Assembly: GCA_964511875.1 (NCBI GenBank)
Contig: CAZEHS010000088.1
Location: 1-12,756 of the forward strand
Direction: 5' to 3'
Source of the DNA: CAZEHS01 sp964511875
GTDB lineage: Bacteria; Bacillota; Clostridia; Peptostreptococcales; Acidaminobacteraceae
DNA: 12,756 nt
Both the position numbers and the translations under genes were made by a program. Position 1 is the first letter of the stretch, and every line of letters begins with the position of its first letter. Of this stretch, positions 1-5,914 are shown in pieces. Under the pieces are notes generated by a model, which was given only the letters and a program-made list of their open reading frames with translations, ran no database searches and was not told the origin of the DNA.

Positions 1-116
1 AGTTCGAGCGCCTCCGCATCCTCGGGATCCGGCAGGCCGACCTCAAGGGGTACGGGTTCAGGGTTCTGGCCGGGGAAAACGGACCGGACAGTCTTTCAGA
101 GATTCAGTTTTCATGA
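1..116 (+). CDS. C-terminal end of an unrecognised protein (cut by window edge)
   Basis: An open frame runs from the window edge to a TGA at 114-116, leaving 37 residues that begin FERLRILGIRQADLKGYGF and end in IQFS. The composition (charged helix, Leu/Gly-rich end) and GC-rich third positions look like real coding sequence. The stop overlaps the ATG of the next gene in an ATGA arrangement, which implies translational coupling and one operon with the GH32 hydrolase. From context it could be a sugar transporter component, a regulator or another glycoside-active enzyme of a sucrose operon, but I do not recognise the tail and give no function. Confidence 0.55.
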   Translation, partial: FERLRILGIRQADLKGYGFRVLAGENGPDSLSEIQFS

Positions 117-1531
117 GTGATTCATCCAACAGGCAATACCGCCCGGCCTTCCACCTTGCCCCTCCTCAGGGCTGGATGAACGATCCTGTGGGCTTCATAC
201 ACTGGCAGGGAGCCTGGCATCTATTCTACCAGTACCATCCAGACGCCCCCCATTGGGGCCCCATGCACTGGGGTCACGCCCGCAGCGCCGATCTGGTGCA
301 TTGGGAACATCTCCCGATCGCCCTGACCCCGGATTCTACCTGGGATCAGGGCGGCTGCTTTTCAGGAAGCGCGTGTGAATCCGCTGACGGTTCACTGATT
401 GTGATGTACACAGGGATAATGCCAGATGCGGAAGGAAAACCGAACCAGATGCAATGCATCGCCCGCTCTGCCGACGGAATCCACCTCGATAAGTCCCGTC
501 ATAACCCGGTAATCGGAAAGCATCTGATTCCTGACGATGCCAACACCTTTAATTTCAGGGATCCGCGGGTGATTTTACACTCAGGAACAGCCTATGCGCT
601 GATCGGTTCAAGTGATTCGGCCGGGCATGGTCAGGTACTGCTTTATCATTCCCCTGATTTCATCACTTGGCAATTCAAAAACATTCTGCTGAAAGGAAAT
701 GATTCACAGGGTACCATGTGGGAATGCCCGGATCTCTTCACGATTGACGGCACCGATATTCTCATGGTCTCCCCCCAATGCATGCCCCCTGATGGAGATG
801 CCTATAATAACCTTCACAGTGTCATTGCTCTCACTGGCGCCATGGACTGGGAGCAGGGCTGCTTCCGCCCAACCACTCAGCAGCCGCTGGACTGGGGCTT
901 TGATTTTTACGCTCCACAGACCGCTCTGTCCCCTGATGGCCGCAGGATTCTCATCGCCTGGATGGATATGTGGGAGCAGTCGTACCCCAGTGCCGACCTT
1001 GGCCATGGATGGGCCGGAGCCATGACTCTGCCTCGAGAGCTCACACTCCGCAATGGCCGCATCCACTCACAACCAATTCAGGAGCTCGACCATTACCACA
1101 GTAAGGCTCAGGAATGGAAGCCTTTCATCCTGAAAGATTCCATGACAATCAATCATTCACTGTCCTGTTTTGAACTTATATGCGATTTTGATCCTCTCTC
1201 TTCGTCATCCTTTGGGATCACGTTCTTTACAGGGCCGAAGGAAGAAACCCGATTGACGTTCACAGCGAAAACCCTAAGATTCATGCTGGATCGTTCCGAT
1301 TCAGGACATGGCAGCGGCGGTGTTCGTCAGGTTGCGCTTGAGCCGGGCTGTGAGACAATTCATTTGCAGATCTTCATGGACCGTTCCTCCCTGGAGGTGT
1401 TCATCAACCACGGAGAGGCAGTAATCAGCGCACGGATATATCCGAAGTGCAGTCACCGTGGATTAACATTATGGTCACGGGGTAATTGTGTTATCATGGA
1501 ACTGAAACTGTGGGACCTGGAGGTCGGCTGA
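113..1531 (+). CDS. scrB: GH32 sucrose / sucrose-6-phosphate hydrolase (beta-fructofuranosidase)
   Basis: This 472-residue glycoside hydrolase family 32 enzyme cleaves the fructosyl bond of sucrose, sucrose-6-phosphate or short fructans. All three catalytic landmarks are visible: WMNDPVG with nucleophile D24, FRDPR with transition-state stabiliser D150, and WECPDLF with acid/base E204. Residues 1-330 form the five-bladed propeller part. The tail is the beta-sandwich, with the usual FMDRSSLEVFINHGE stretch near 422-436. No signal peptide is seen, so it should act in the cytoplasm on imported sugar. The start ATG overlaps the upstream TGA and has no good Shine-Dalgarno site, so it probably depends on translational coupling. 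The fructokinase starts directly after its stop. Family and reaction type are firm. Whether the substrate is phosphorylated (PTS uptake) or free (permease or ABC uptake) cannot be read here, and sacA or cscA would be equally valid names. Confidence 0.93.
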   Translation: MSDSSNRQYRPAFHLAPPQGWMNDPVGFIHWQGAWHLFYQYHPDAPHWGPMHWGHARSADLVHWEHLPIALTPDSTWDQGGCFSGSACESADGSLIVMYTGIMPDAEGKPNQMQCIARSADGIHLDKSRHNPVIGKHLIPDDANTFNFRDPRVILHSGTAYALIGSSDSAGHGQVLLYHSPDFITWQFKNILLKGNDSQGTMWECPDLFTIDGTDILMVSPQCMPPDGDAYNNLHSVIALTGAMDWEQGCFRPTTQQPLDWGFDFYAPQTALSPDGRRILIAWMDMWEQSYPSADLGHGWAGAMTLPRELTLRNGRIHSQPIQELDHYHSKAQEWKPFILKDSMTINHSLSCFELICDFDPLSSSSFGITFFTGPKEETRLTFTAKTLRFMLDRSDSGHGSGGVRQVALEPGCETIHLQIFMDRSSLEVFINHGEAVISARIYPKCSHRGLTLWSRGNCVIMELKLWDLEVG

Positions 1532-2494
1532 ATGCAAAAAATATACACAATGGGCGAAGCCCTGATTGATTTCATCCCTGAAGAGAAGGGCGTAGCCCTG
1601 AAATCCGTATCCCATTTTGAACGGGTTCCCGGAGGCGCCCCTGCCAATGTTGCCGCTGGGATTGCCCGGCTTGGCGGAGACAGTGCTTTTATCGGCAAGG
1701 TGGGCGAGGATGCCTTCGGACACTGCATCATCGATGCCCTGGATGCTTGCGGCGTGGACACCAGTTTGATGCTTACAACCAATGATTGCGGCACCGCGCT
1801 TGCCTTCGTGACCCTGGACGAGCACGGCGACCGGGATTTTGCCTTCTACCGCAACCCAGCAGCCGATATGCTGCTCAAAGCCGAAGAAATCGATCCCGCC
1901 TGGTTCACTGTCACCGACATCCTGCACTTCGGTTCCGTGGACCTGATCGAGGCCCCGGTGAAATACGCCCATATCAAAGCCATTGAAGCCGCCCGGGCTG
2001 CAGGTTCCCTCGTCAGCTTCGACCCCAACGTACGCCTTCCCTTGTGGCCCACGCAGGAAGCCTGCCGGCAGGCCATCCTGGAATTCCTGCCAAAAGCGGA
2101 TCTCGTGAAGATCAGCGACGACGAACTCCCTTTCATCACCGGGATTGAAAATCCGGATGAAGCTCTGGCCTCCCTGTTCACCGGGGCGGTCAAAACCGTA
2201 GTCCTGACCAAGGGCGGTGCAGGCGCGTCCTTCATCACCGCAAAGTTTAAAGCCGAAGCACCCGGATACAAAGTGATACCGGTGGATACCACAGGCGCTG
2301 GCGACGCATTCGTTGCTGCCCTGCTGTACCAGTTGGCACAGCGGGAGGTTCGTCCAGAAAATCTGAGTCCGGGCGATGCGCTGGAGATATTGGAATTCGC
2401 CAATGCGGCGGGGGCAATCACCACGCAGATCAAAGGCGCGATTGCGGCGCTTCCGGGATTGGAAGCAGTACAGACAATGATGTTGCAGAAGTAA
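1532..2494 (+). CDS. scrK: Fructokinase, PfkB/ribokinase family
   Basis: This 320-residue sugar kinase phosphorylates the fructose released by the adjacent GH32 enzyme to fructose-6-phosphate using ATP. PfkB signature 1 appears as GGAPANVA at 34-41 and signature 2 as DTTGAGDAF at 252-260, where D258 is the catalytic base and GAG forms the anion hole. FDPNVRLPLW at 163-172 is typical of the fructokinase branch. The ATG follows the GH32 stop codon with no spacer. A GGAGG lies 8 nt before it, inside the end of the GH32 gene, so the two are co-transcribed. A long hairpin starting at the stop codon ends the operon. The substrate is inferred from the neighbour and the family branch; other PfkB sugar kinases look similar. 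Confidence 0.92.
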   Translation: MQKIYTMGEALIDFIPEEKGVALKSVSHFERVPGGAPANVAAGIARLGGDSAFIGKVGEDAFGHCIIDALDACGVDTSLMLTTNDCGTALAFVTLDEHGDRDFAFYRNPAADMLLKAEEIDPAWFTVTDILHFGSVDLIEAPVKYAHIKAIEAARAAGSLVSFDPNVRLPLWPTQEACRQAILEFLPKADLVKISDDELPFITGIENPDEALASLFTGAVKTVVLTKGGAGASFITAKFKAEAPGYKVIPVDTTGAGDAFVAALLYQLAQREVRPENLSPGDALEILEFANAAGAITTQIKGAIAALPGLEAVQTMMLQK

Positions 2495-2548
2495 AAGAGA
2501 CCCGATTCAGCGTCCCCGAGTTTAGGGATTTCTGAATTGGGTCTCTTT
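2494..2548. terminator. Bidirectional rho-independent terminator between convergent genes
   Basis: A 17-bp stem is formed by 2494-2510 (AAAGAGACCCGATTCAG) and 2532-2548 (CTGAATTGGGTCTCTTT), with one G-T pair. The 21-nt loop itself contains a short TCCC/GGGA stem. A-rich and T-rich flanks lie at both outer ends, so the hairpin can end transcription of the fructokinase from the left and of the zinc-ribbon gene from the right. It shares ACCCGATTCAG with the terminator near 7956. Confidence 0.85.
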
Positions 2549-2599
2549 ATAAGTGCTTCTCGAATATCACGGCAGGGTAAACAGCAAGAGTGTGGAATA

Positions 2600-3373
2600 C
2601 TAAGAACCAAAATATCGAATAATCTTTTCAACAACTGCAAAAACATCATCAATCAAGACACTATCCTCATTTGAATCAAGAAATGATGTCCTTTCACTCG
2701 TCAGAATAGGCGTCTGGTTTTGTTCATGTTTCATATCTTTAAGGCGTTTTTGCTCTGCTTTCAGTCTCTCCAATTCCATTTCTCGAGCCTTTTGAAGGCC
2801 ACCATCTTTGATGAAGTTGACAATTTTCTGCAATTCCTGCCGGTCGAGCCAAACGCCATGGGATTTGCACGAATCAATGAGGATGCCGGAACAACCGGCA
2901 AAGTTCTTTTGATTCATCAATTCGCCGCATTCCGGGCACGGCACATAGAACTTATTAGGCCGCGTATCCGGCTGCCGTTCAATGGGCTTGGCCAGTGAAG
3001 GATAAACAATGATCCTCTCCTGTTGATCCCTATCAACACAGATTTTCTGGAAAGTTTCTGTTACAAGCCAGAATCCGCCGCAAATGCTGCATTCGTGTAT
3101 GATCGTGCCTCCGATAACAGCGAGTACGAGTTCCTTTTCACAGCGCGGGCAAGCCAATTTCTTATCACTTTCAGACTCGCTGCGTTCAACAGCGGCACCG
3201 CAGCCTGGACAAAACCTCATGCCCTTGAATACTGCGCCAAAGCAGGACGGACATGCGGTAATGCTCAAGACGGAATGGCAAAACTCGCAGCTTGCAGAAT
3301 CTTCTGCGACACTGGCCCCACAGTTGGGACAGTTCAATGATTTCTTTGGCACTTCTGATAGTGGCTCCATCAT
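2600..3373 (-). CDS. Multi-zinc-ribbon protein with zf-TFIIB-type domain
   Basis: This 257-residue soluble protein is built from cysteine pairs that form successive zinc ribbons. The pairs are C15/C18 with C29/C32, C41/C44 with C55/C58, C75/C78 with C95/C98, and a last zf-TFIIB-like unit of C146/C149 with C169/H172 followed by GVWLDRQEL. A Lys/Glu/Arg-rich helix, likely a coiled coil, spans about 192-218. The C-terminal 40 residues are acidic then hydrophobic and could be an interaction tail. I chose the start at 3373 because GGGGGGA sits 7 nt upstream. An ATG 33 nt further out lacks a ribosome binding site. Proteins with such ribbons are usually of unknown function, with proposed roles as zinc-stabilised binding modules. 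The gene is monocistronic, convergent with the fructokinase and divergent from the DUF975 gene. No enzyme motif is visible. Confidence 0.85.
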   Translation of the reverse strand: MMEPLSEVPKKSLNCPNCGASVAEDSASCEFCHSVLSITACPSCFGAVFKGMRFCPGCGAAVERSESESDKKLACPRCEKELVLAVIGGTIIHECSICGGFWLVTETFQKICVDRDQQERIIVYPSLAKPIERQPDTRPNKFYVPCPECGELMNQKNFAGCSGILIDSCKSHGVWLDRQELQKIVNFIKDGGLQKAREMELERLKAEQKRLKDMKHEQNQTPILTSERTSFLDSNEDSVLIDDVFAVVEKIIRYFGS

Positions 3374-3419
3374 GTCTGTTCCCCCCACGCCTTGCTTCTT
3401 TTTCATTGGACTGTAATAG

Positions 3420-3521
3420 CCATTTTCAAACGCGATCTATGAAGAACTTGATGAGCTGTATAGAATCAAGCACCCGGAACTTATTGTATTGCCAGACCGA
3501 AGTGCTATTTTTGATATTTGA
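3420..3521 (+). pseudogene. Possible C-terminal coding relic, unrecognised
   Basis: An open frame of 33 codons ends at TGA 3519-3521 and has no usable start. It is preceded in frame by TAA TAG at 3414-3419. Its translation contains YEELDELYRIKHPE and ends in LPDRSAIFDI. That has the balanced charged/hydrophobic pattern of a real protein terminus, unlike the other frames here. It could be the leftover end of a gene whose 5' part was lost when the zinc-ribbon gene region came next to it. I do not recognise the family, and chance cannot be excluded for so short a stretch. Confidence 0.35.
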
Positions 3522-3534
3522 TTAATTTTAATCA
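3519..3534. repeat. Inverted repeat TGATTAA-TT-TTAATCA
   Basis: A perfect 7-2-7 inverted repeat lies in the divergent intergenic region, about 145 nt upstream of the zinc-ribbon start and 225 nt upstream of the DUF975 start. It could be a regulator binding site for either gene. The sequence is AT-only apart from its outer G/C, so a chance origin is quite possible. Confidence 0.35.
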
Positions 3535-3759
3535 GTATACACCTAGTTGGAGGTCGGATAAACAACATAATCCCCTCGAAAAAAAGTCATCACTTTGAGC
3601 TATTAAAACGACTCTCAGTTGAGTGCCGACTATTGAAATGAGTGCTTAACATCTCCTTAATTTTCCATGAAGGTGATACTTTTATCATCTTCGATGTGGG
3701 ATAATAAGTCATAGACCAAAATGAAATCTGTAGTATTAACTTAAAACAGGAGGATTACC

Positions 3760-4509
3760 ATGTGGACACGAGCAGAACTGAAAAACAGAGCAAAAGATGT
3801 CTTGCGAAGGGATTACTGGAAGGCCTTTCTCGTAAGCCTTATACTTCTATTCACCGGAAGTGCCGAAAGCAGCGGACCGACTTTCAATTATCACTTGGAT
3901 TCCAAGGATGGCTTCCAGAACAGCGCTGGATTTTCAGAATGGTTTTCTCAGGCTATGCCTTTAATTCTCACGCTTGGGCTGGCACTTTTTTTAGCCGCTG
4001 TGGCATTCAGGCTGTTTATCGGATATCCTCTTGAAGTAGGGGCCCGACGCTATTTCAACCAAGCTGCTCAATCGCCAGCGGAGCTCGAGTGCATTGGATA
4101 TGCTTTCAATCGGAAATGGTATATGAACACTGTAGTGACAATGCTGATTAAGGATCTTAGAATTCTTGCATGGACGTTGCTGCTGATTATTCCTGGAATC
4201 ATAAAAAGCTATGCTTATCGCTTCGTCCCGTATATATTGGCCGATAATCCGGAAATGCCTCATTCTCGGGCCATTGAGCTCAGTAACCAGATGACTGCCG
4301 GCCAAAAAATGAATATTTTCATTCTTGACCTCTCATTCCTGGGATGGTACCTGTTGGGGCTCCTCGCCCTAGTAGTTGGAACTCTATTTGTGCATCCGTA
4401 TGTAAACTCGACCATGTCGGAGCTGTACGCCGTTCTTCGCAGTGAAGCCATTCAGCGCGGTCTCACAACTCAAGATGAACTGATGCCAACTCCAGATTCA
4501 ATTCAATGA
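3760..4509 (+). CDS. DUF975 family integral membrane protein
   Basis: This 249-residue polytopic membrane protein opens with WTRAELKNRAKDVLRRDYW, the usual basic amphipathic start of the DUF975 family. The hydrophobic segments lie near 21-35, 63-88, 124-148 and 188-212. The conserved block IPGIIKSYAYRFVPYILAD (144-162), followed by a Ser/Met-rich turn and MNIFILDLSFLGWYLLG (184-200), is the part that identifies the family. The start is supported by AGGAGG 6 nt before the ATG. Function is unknown: members are common in Bacillota and have been suggested to act in envelope or transport processes, but I see no catalytic motif. The gene stands alone, flanked by two stretches that look like decayed gene ends. 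Confidence 0.85.
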   Translation: MWTRAELKNRAKDVLRRDYWKAFLVSLILLFTGSAESSGPTFNYHLDSKDGFQNSAGFSEWFSQAMPLILTLGLALFLAAVAFRLFIGYPLEVGARRYFNQAAQSPAELECIGYAFNRKWYMNTVVTMLIKDLRILAWTLLLIIPGIIKSYAYRFVPYILADNPEMPHSRAIELSNQMTAGQKMNIFILDLSFLGWYLLGLLALVVGTLFVHPYVNSTMSELYAVLRSEAIQRGLTTQDELMPTPDSIQ

Positions 4510-4524
4510 TCCCGTTTTGCTGCT

Positions 4525-4710
4525 TTAGAAAACCTCTGCAACCTTGGCCGCATCCTGATACGACAGTCTCATGCCTTTTTCACAGCCCACACCTACCCCA
4601 TTAATTTCGCAGGGATGACAGGGCCCCTGCAGGGTAATCGCAGAGACAATCGAATAGCCTTTTTCATCTATCCATTTCCTGAGTCTTATGATATTTATGA
4701 TTGATAAGAG
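4525..4710 (-). pseudogene. Truncated gene remnant with a Cys-rich C-terminus
   Basis: On the minus strand a 61-codon open frame ends at TAA (4525-4527) and begins right after an in-frame TAA (4711-4713), with no plausible start codon in its first half. Its translation includes RKWIDEKGYSIVSAITLQG, then PCHPCEINGVGVGCEKG and a helical end DAAKVAEVF. The CxxC, the later Cys and the Gly-rich pattern look like a genuine metal- or cofactor-binding protein tail. It resembles natural coding sequence much more than a shadow frame does. The 5' part is missing, and its place is taken by the promoter region of the SRPBCC gene. I read it as a relic of a deleted gene whose family I do not recognise. A sequencing frameshift is an alternative explanation. 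Confidence 0.55.
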
Positions 4711-4718
4711 TTATCAAT
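4700..4718. promoter_or_regulatory. Operator-like palindrome upstream of the SRPBCC gene
   Basis: ATTGATAA-GAG-TTATCAAT is a perfect 8-3-8 inverted repeat ending 49 nt before the SRPBCC start codon. A -35-like TTGATA (4701-4706) lies within it, and a TATACA (4722-4727) lies 15 nt downstream. A protein bound here would therefore cover the likely promoter. The spacer is shorter than the ideal 17 nt, so the promoter itself is tentative. Confidence 0.55.
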
Positions 4719-4767
4719 GGGTATACAGTCCACCGAGGTTCATTATGAACAGAAGGAGGACTGTAGA

Positions 4768-5208
4768 ATGGCTGAAATGAACGCTTCAAAAATCACTGTT
4801 GAAACCAGCGTAAAACTTCCGGCGAAAACCGCGTGGAAGTACTGGACCGGGCCTGATCATATTATGAAGTGGAACAATGCATCTGAAGATTGGCACACCC
4901 CCTCTGCTGAGAATGATCTGAGGGTGGGCGGAAAATTCCTCGCAAGGATGGAAGCAAAGGATGGCAGCTTTGGATTTGATTTCGCTGGAACTTATGATGA
5001 AGTAATCCCATATAAGGTGATTGCGTACACCCTTGATGATGACAGAACGGTTCGAATCACTTTTTCAGAACAGGACTCTGTAACCAGGATCGTTGAAATC
5101 TTCGATGCGGAAAACGAAAACCCCTTGGAAATCCAGCGCGAGGGATGGCAGGCGATTCTGGACAATTTCAAACGATATGCTGAAGGGCAATTTCGGTCAA
5201 TGCAGTAA
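4768..5208 (+). CDS. SRPBCC / AHSA1-like ligand-binding protein
   Basis: This 146-residue soluble protein of the START/Bet v1-like (SRPBCC) superfamily is in the AHSA1 (activator of Hsp90 ATPase homologue 1) branch. Supporting features are the opening ITVETSVKLPAKTAWKYWT, then DHIMKWN, the DLRVGGKFLARMEAKDG hairpin, FAGTYDEVIPYKVIAYTL and a long C-terminal helix ending GWQAILDNFKRYAEGQ. The length is typical. Such proteins have a deep hydrophobic cavity and bind unknown small ligands; no specific reaction can be assigned. The start at 4768 has AAGGAGG 8 nt upstream. An in-frame ATG at 4717 lies inside the palindromic site and has no ribosome binding site. In many genomes AHSA1-like genes sit beside ArsR-type repressors. 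None is present here, but a repressor-type palindrome is. Confidence 0.85.
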   Translation: MAEMNASKITVETSVKLPAKTAWKYWTGPDHIMKWNNASEDWHTPSAENDLRVGGKFLARMEAKDGSFGFDFAGTYDEVIPYKVIAYTLDDDRTVRITFSEQDSVTRIVEIFDAENENPLEIQREGWQAILDNFKRYAEGQFRSMQ

Positions 5209-5236
5209 GCCTGAAACAGCCCCAACCGCAATAATC

Positions 5237-5261
5237 AAACCCGCCGGTTCCCGACGGGTTT
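5237..5261. terminator. Short hairpin between convergent genes, probable bidirectional terminator
   Basis: AAACCCGCCGG (5237-5247) pairs with CCGACGGGTTT (5251-5261) with one mismatch and a 3-nt TTC loop. It sits between the stop codons of two convergent genes, as a shared terminator would. The T-runs beyond the stem are only three residues on each side, so it may be inefficient. Confidence 0.6.
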
Positions 5262-5278
5262 CTGGTTTCATTCGATAT

Positions 5279-5677
5279 CTACTTCGCATTGGGGTCGGGC
5301 TGGTGAATGCCGAACATATTTCCCTCGGAATCTATAAAGTAACCCTGCCACGCCATGCCTGTCAAAGCGAATTTGGGCATGGCCTCCACACCGCCTGCCG
5401 CTATTATTTTTCCTGCCGTTTCGTCATAATTTTCAACCTGTACGGTGCAGACATAAGCATTGGCGCCGCTCCCGACAGGTGGCGCTCCAACAGGTCGTTT
5501 GAGCATACCGCCATTGATGCCTGGCTCCTTGGAATCCTCACCGGCAGTCATGATCATGACATAATCCATTCCTTCACCCTGCCAAGTGCTGATTGTCCAG
5601 CCGAAAACTGTGCTGTAGAACGCCGAAGCCCGCTCCAGATCGTCAGCCTGAATCTCAAAATGCACCACTCTGTTCAT
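5279..5677 (-). CDS. VOC (glyoxalase / bleomycin resistance / dioxygenase fold) protein
   Basis: This 132-residue protein has the pattern of the vicinal oxygen chelate superfamily. It starts VVHFEIQADDLERASAFYSTVFGWTI, a beta strand with H6 followed by the DxxRAxxFY helix and the FGW hairpin. After a middle loop it repeats the fold with AYVCTVQVENYDETAGKI and ends GYFIDSEGNMFGIHQPD. Two half-modules make one metal-binding cup. Superfamily members include glyoxalases, antibiotic-binding proteins and isomerases, and the short YCII-like members are mostly uncharacterised. Nothing here fixes a substrate. The ATG at 5677 is preceded by GGAGG 6 nt upstream. Three earlier in-frame codons that could start translation have no such site. 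The gene is alone, divergent from the GGDEF gene. Confidence 0.85.
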   Translation of the reverse strand: MNRVVHFEIQADDLERASAFYSTVFGWTISTWQGEGMDYVMIMTAGEDSKEPGINGGMLKRPVGAPPVGSGANAYVCTVQVENYDETAGKIIAAGGVEAMPKFALTGMAWQGYFIDSEGNMFGIHQPDPNAK

Positions 5678-5822
5678 GTGTCTCCTCCTCATTTTAGTAC
5701 TAAGTCGTTTCAGCATTGCATATATACCCGTATCCTGAAGCAGGTCTACAAAAAAAGCTTCAGTACATGAATCATCGGAGGCTGGATCGGGCTTGTTTTG
5801 CTTCAGTCTTCTTTCCTATCTG

Positions 5823-5851
5823 TTGATTTTGGTGTAACATAGTGTTACACT
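5823..5851 (+). promoter_or_regulatory. Likely promoter with operator palindrome in its spacer
   Basis: A -35-like TTGATT (5823-5828) and a -10-like TACACT (5846-5851) are separated by exactly 17 nt, about 64 nt before the GGDEF start codon. The perfect 8-3-8 palindrome GTGTAACA-TAG-TGTTACAC occupies 5832-5850, covering most of the spacer and the -10 box. That is the geometry of direct repression by a dimeric helix-turn-helix regulator such as TetR type, or of a MerR-like activator. The regulator is not in this window. The site could also influence the divergent VOC gene, whose start is about 155 nt away. Confidence 0.6.
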
Positions 5852-5914
5852 GCTATTTTCCTTTTGGATACTTGATTTTATGCCCTGATTGAATGCTGAT
5901 GAATGGAGACATAT

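Larger units (their letters stand above)
3374..3759. other. AT-rich divergent intergenic region
   Basis: These 386 bases separate the zinc-ribbon gene (-) from the DUF975 gene (+), so promoters for both should lie here. I see no complete gene. It holds a possible coding relic (3420-3521, listed separately), an inverted repeat TGATTAA-TT-TTAATCA at 3519-3534, an imperfect TGATA/TATCA repeat near 3674-3687 and a GATAAT hexamer at 3700-3705 that could be a -10 box. No convincing -35 is spaced correctly. Base composition is clearly more AT-rich than the sucrose genes to the left. Confidence 0.6.

Noticed and set aside
1846..2652. 268-codon minus-strand frame opposite the fructokinase
   Set aside because: It mirrors the codon structure of the fructokinase, crosses the terminator and its translation has low-complexity Ala/Ser/Arg composition without motifs.
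5093..5770. 225-codon plus-strand frame across the SRPBCC end and the VOC gene
   Set aside because: It is antisense to the well-supported VOC gene and out of frame with the SRPBCC gene. Its translation is Cys/His/Ser-rich with no family pattern, and it runs through the hairpin between the two genes.
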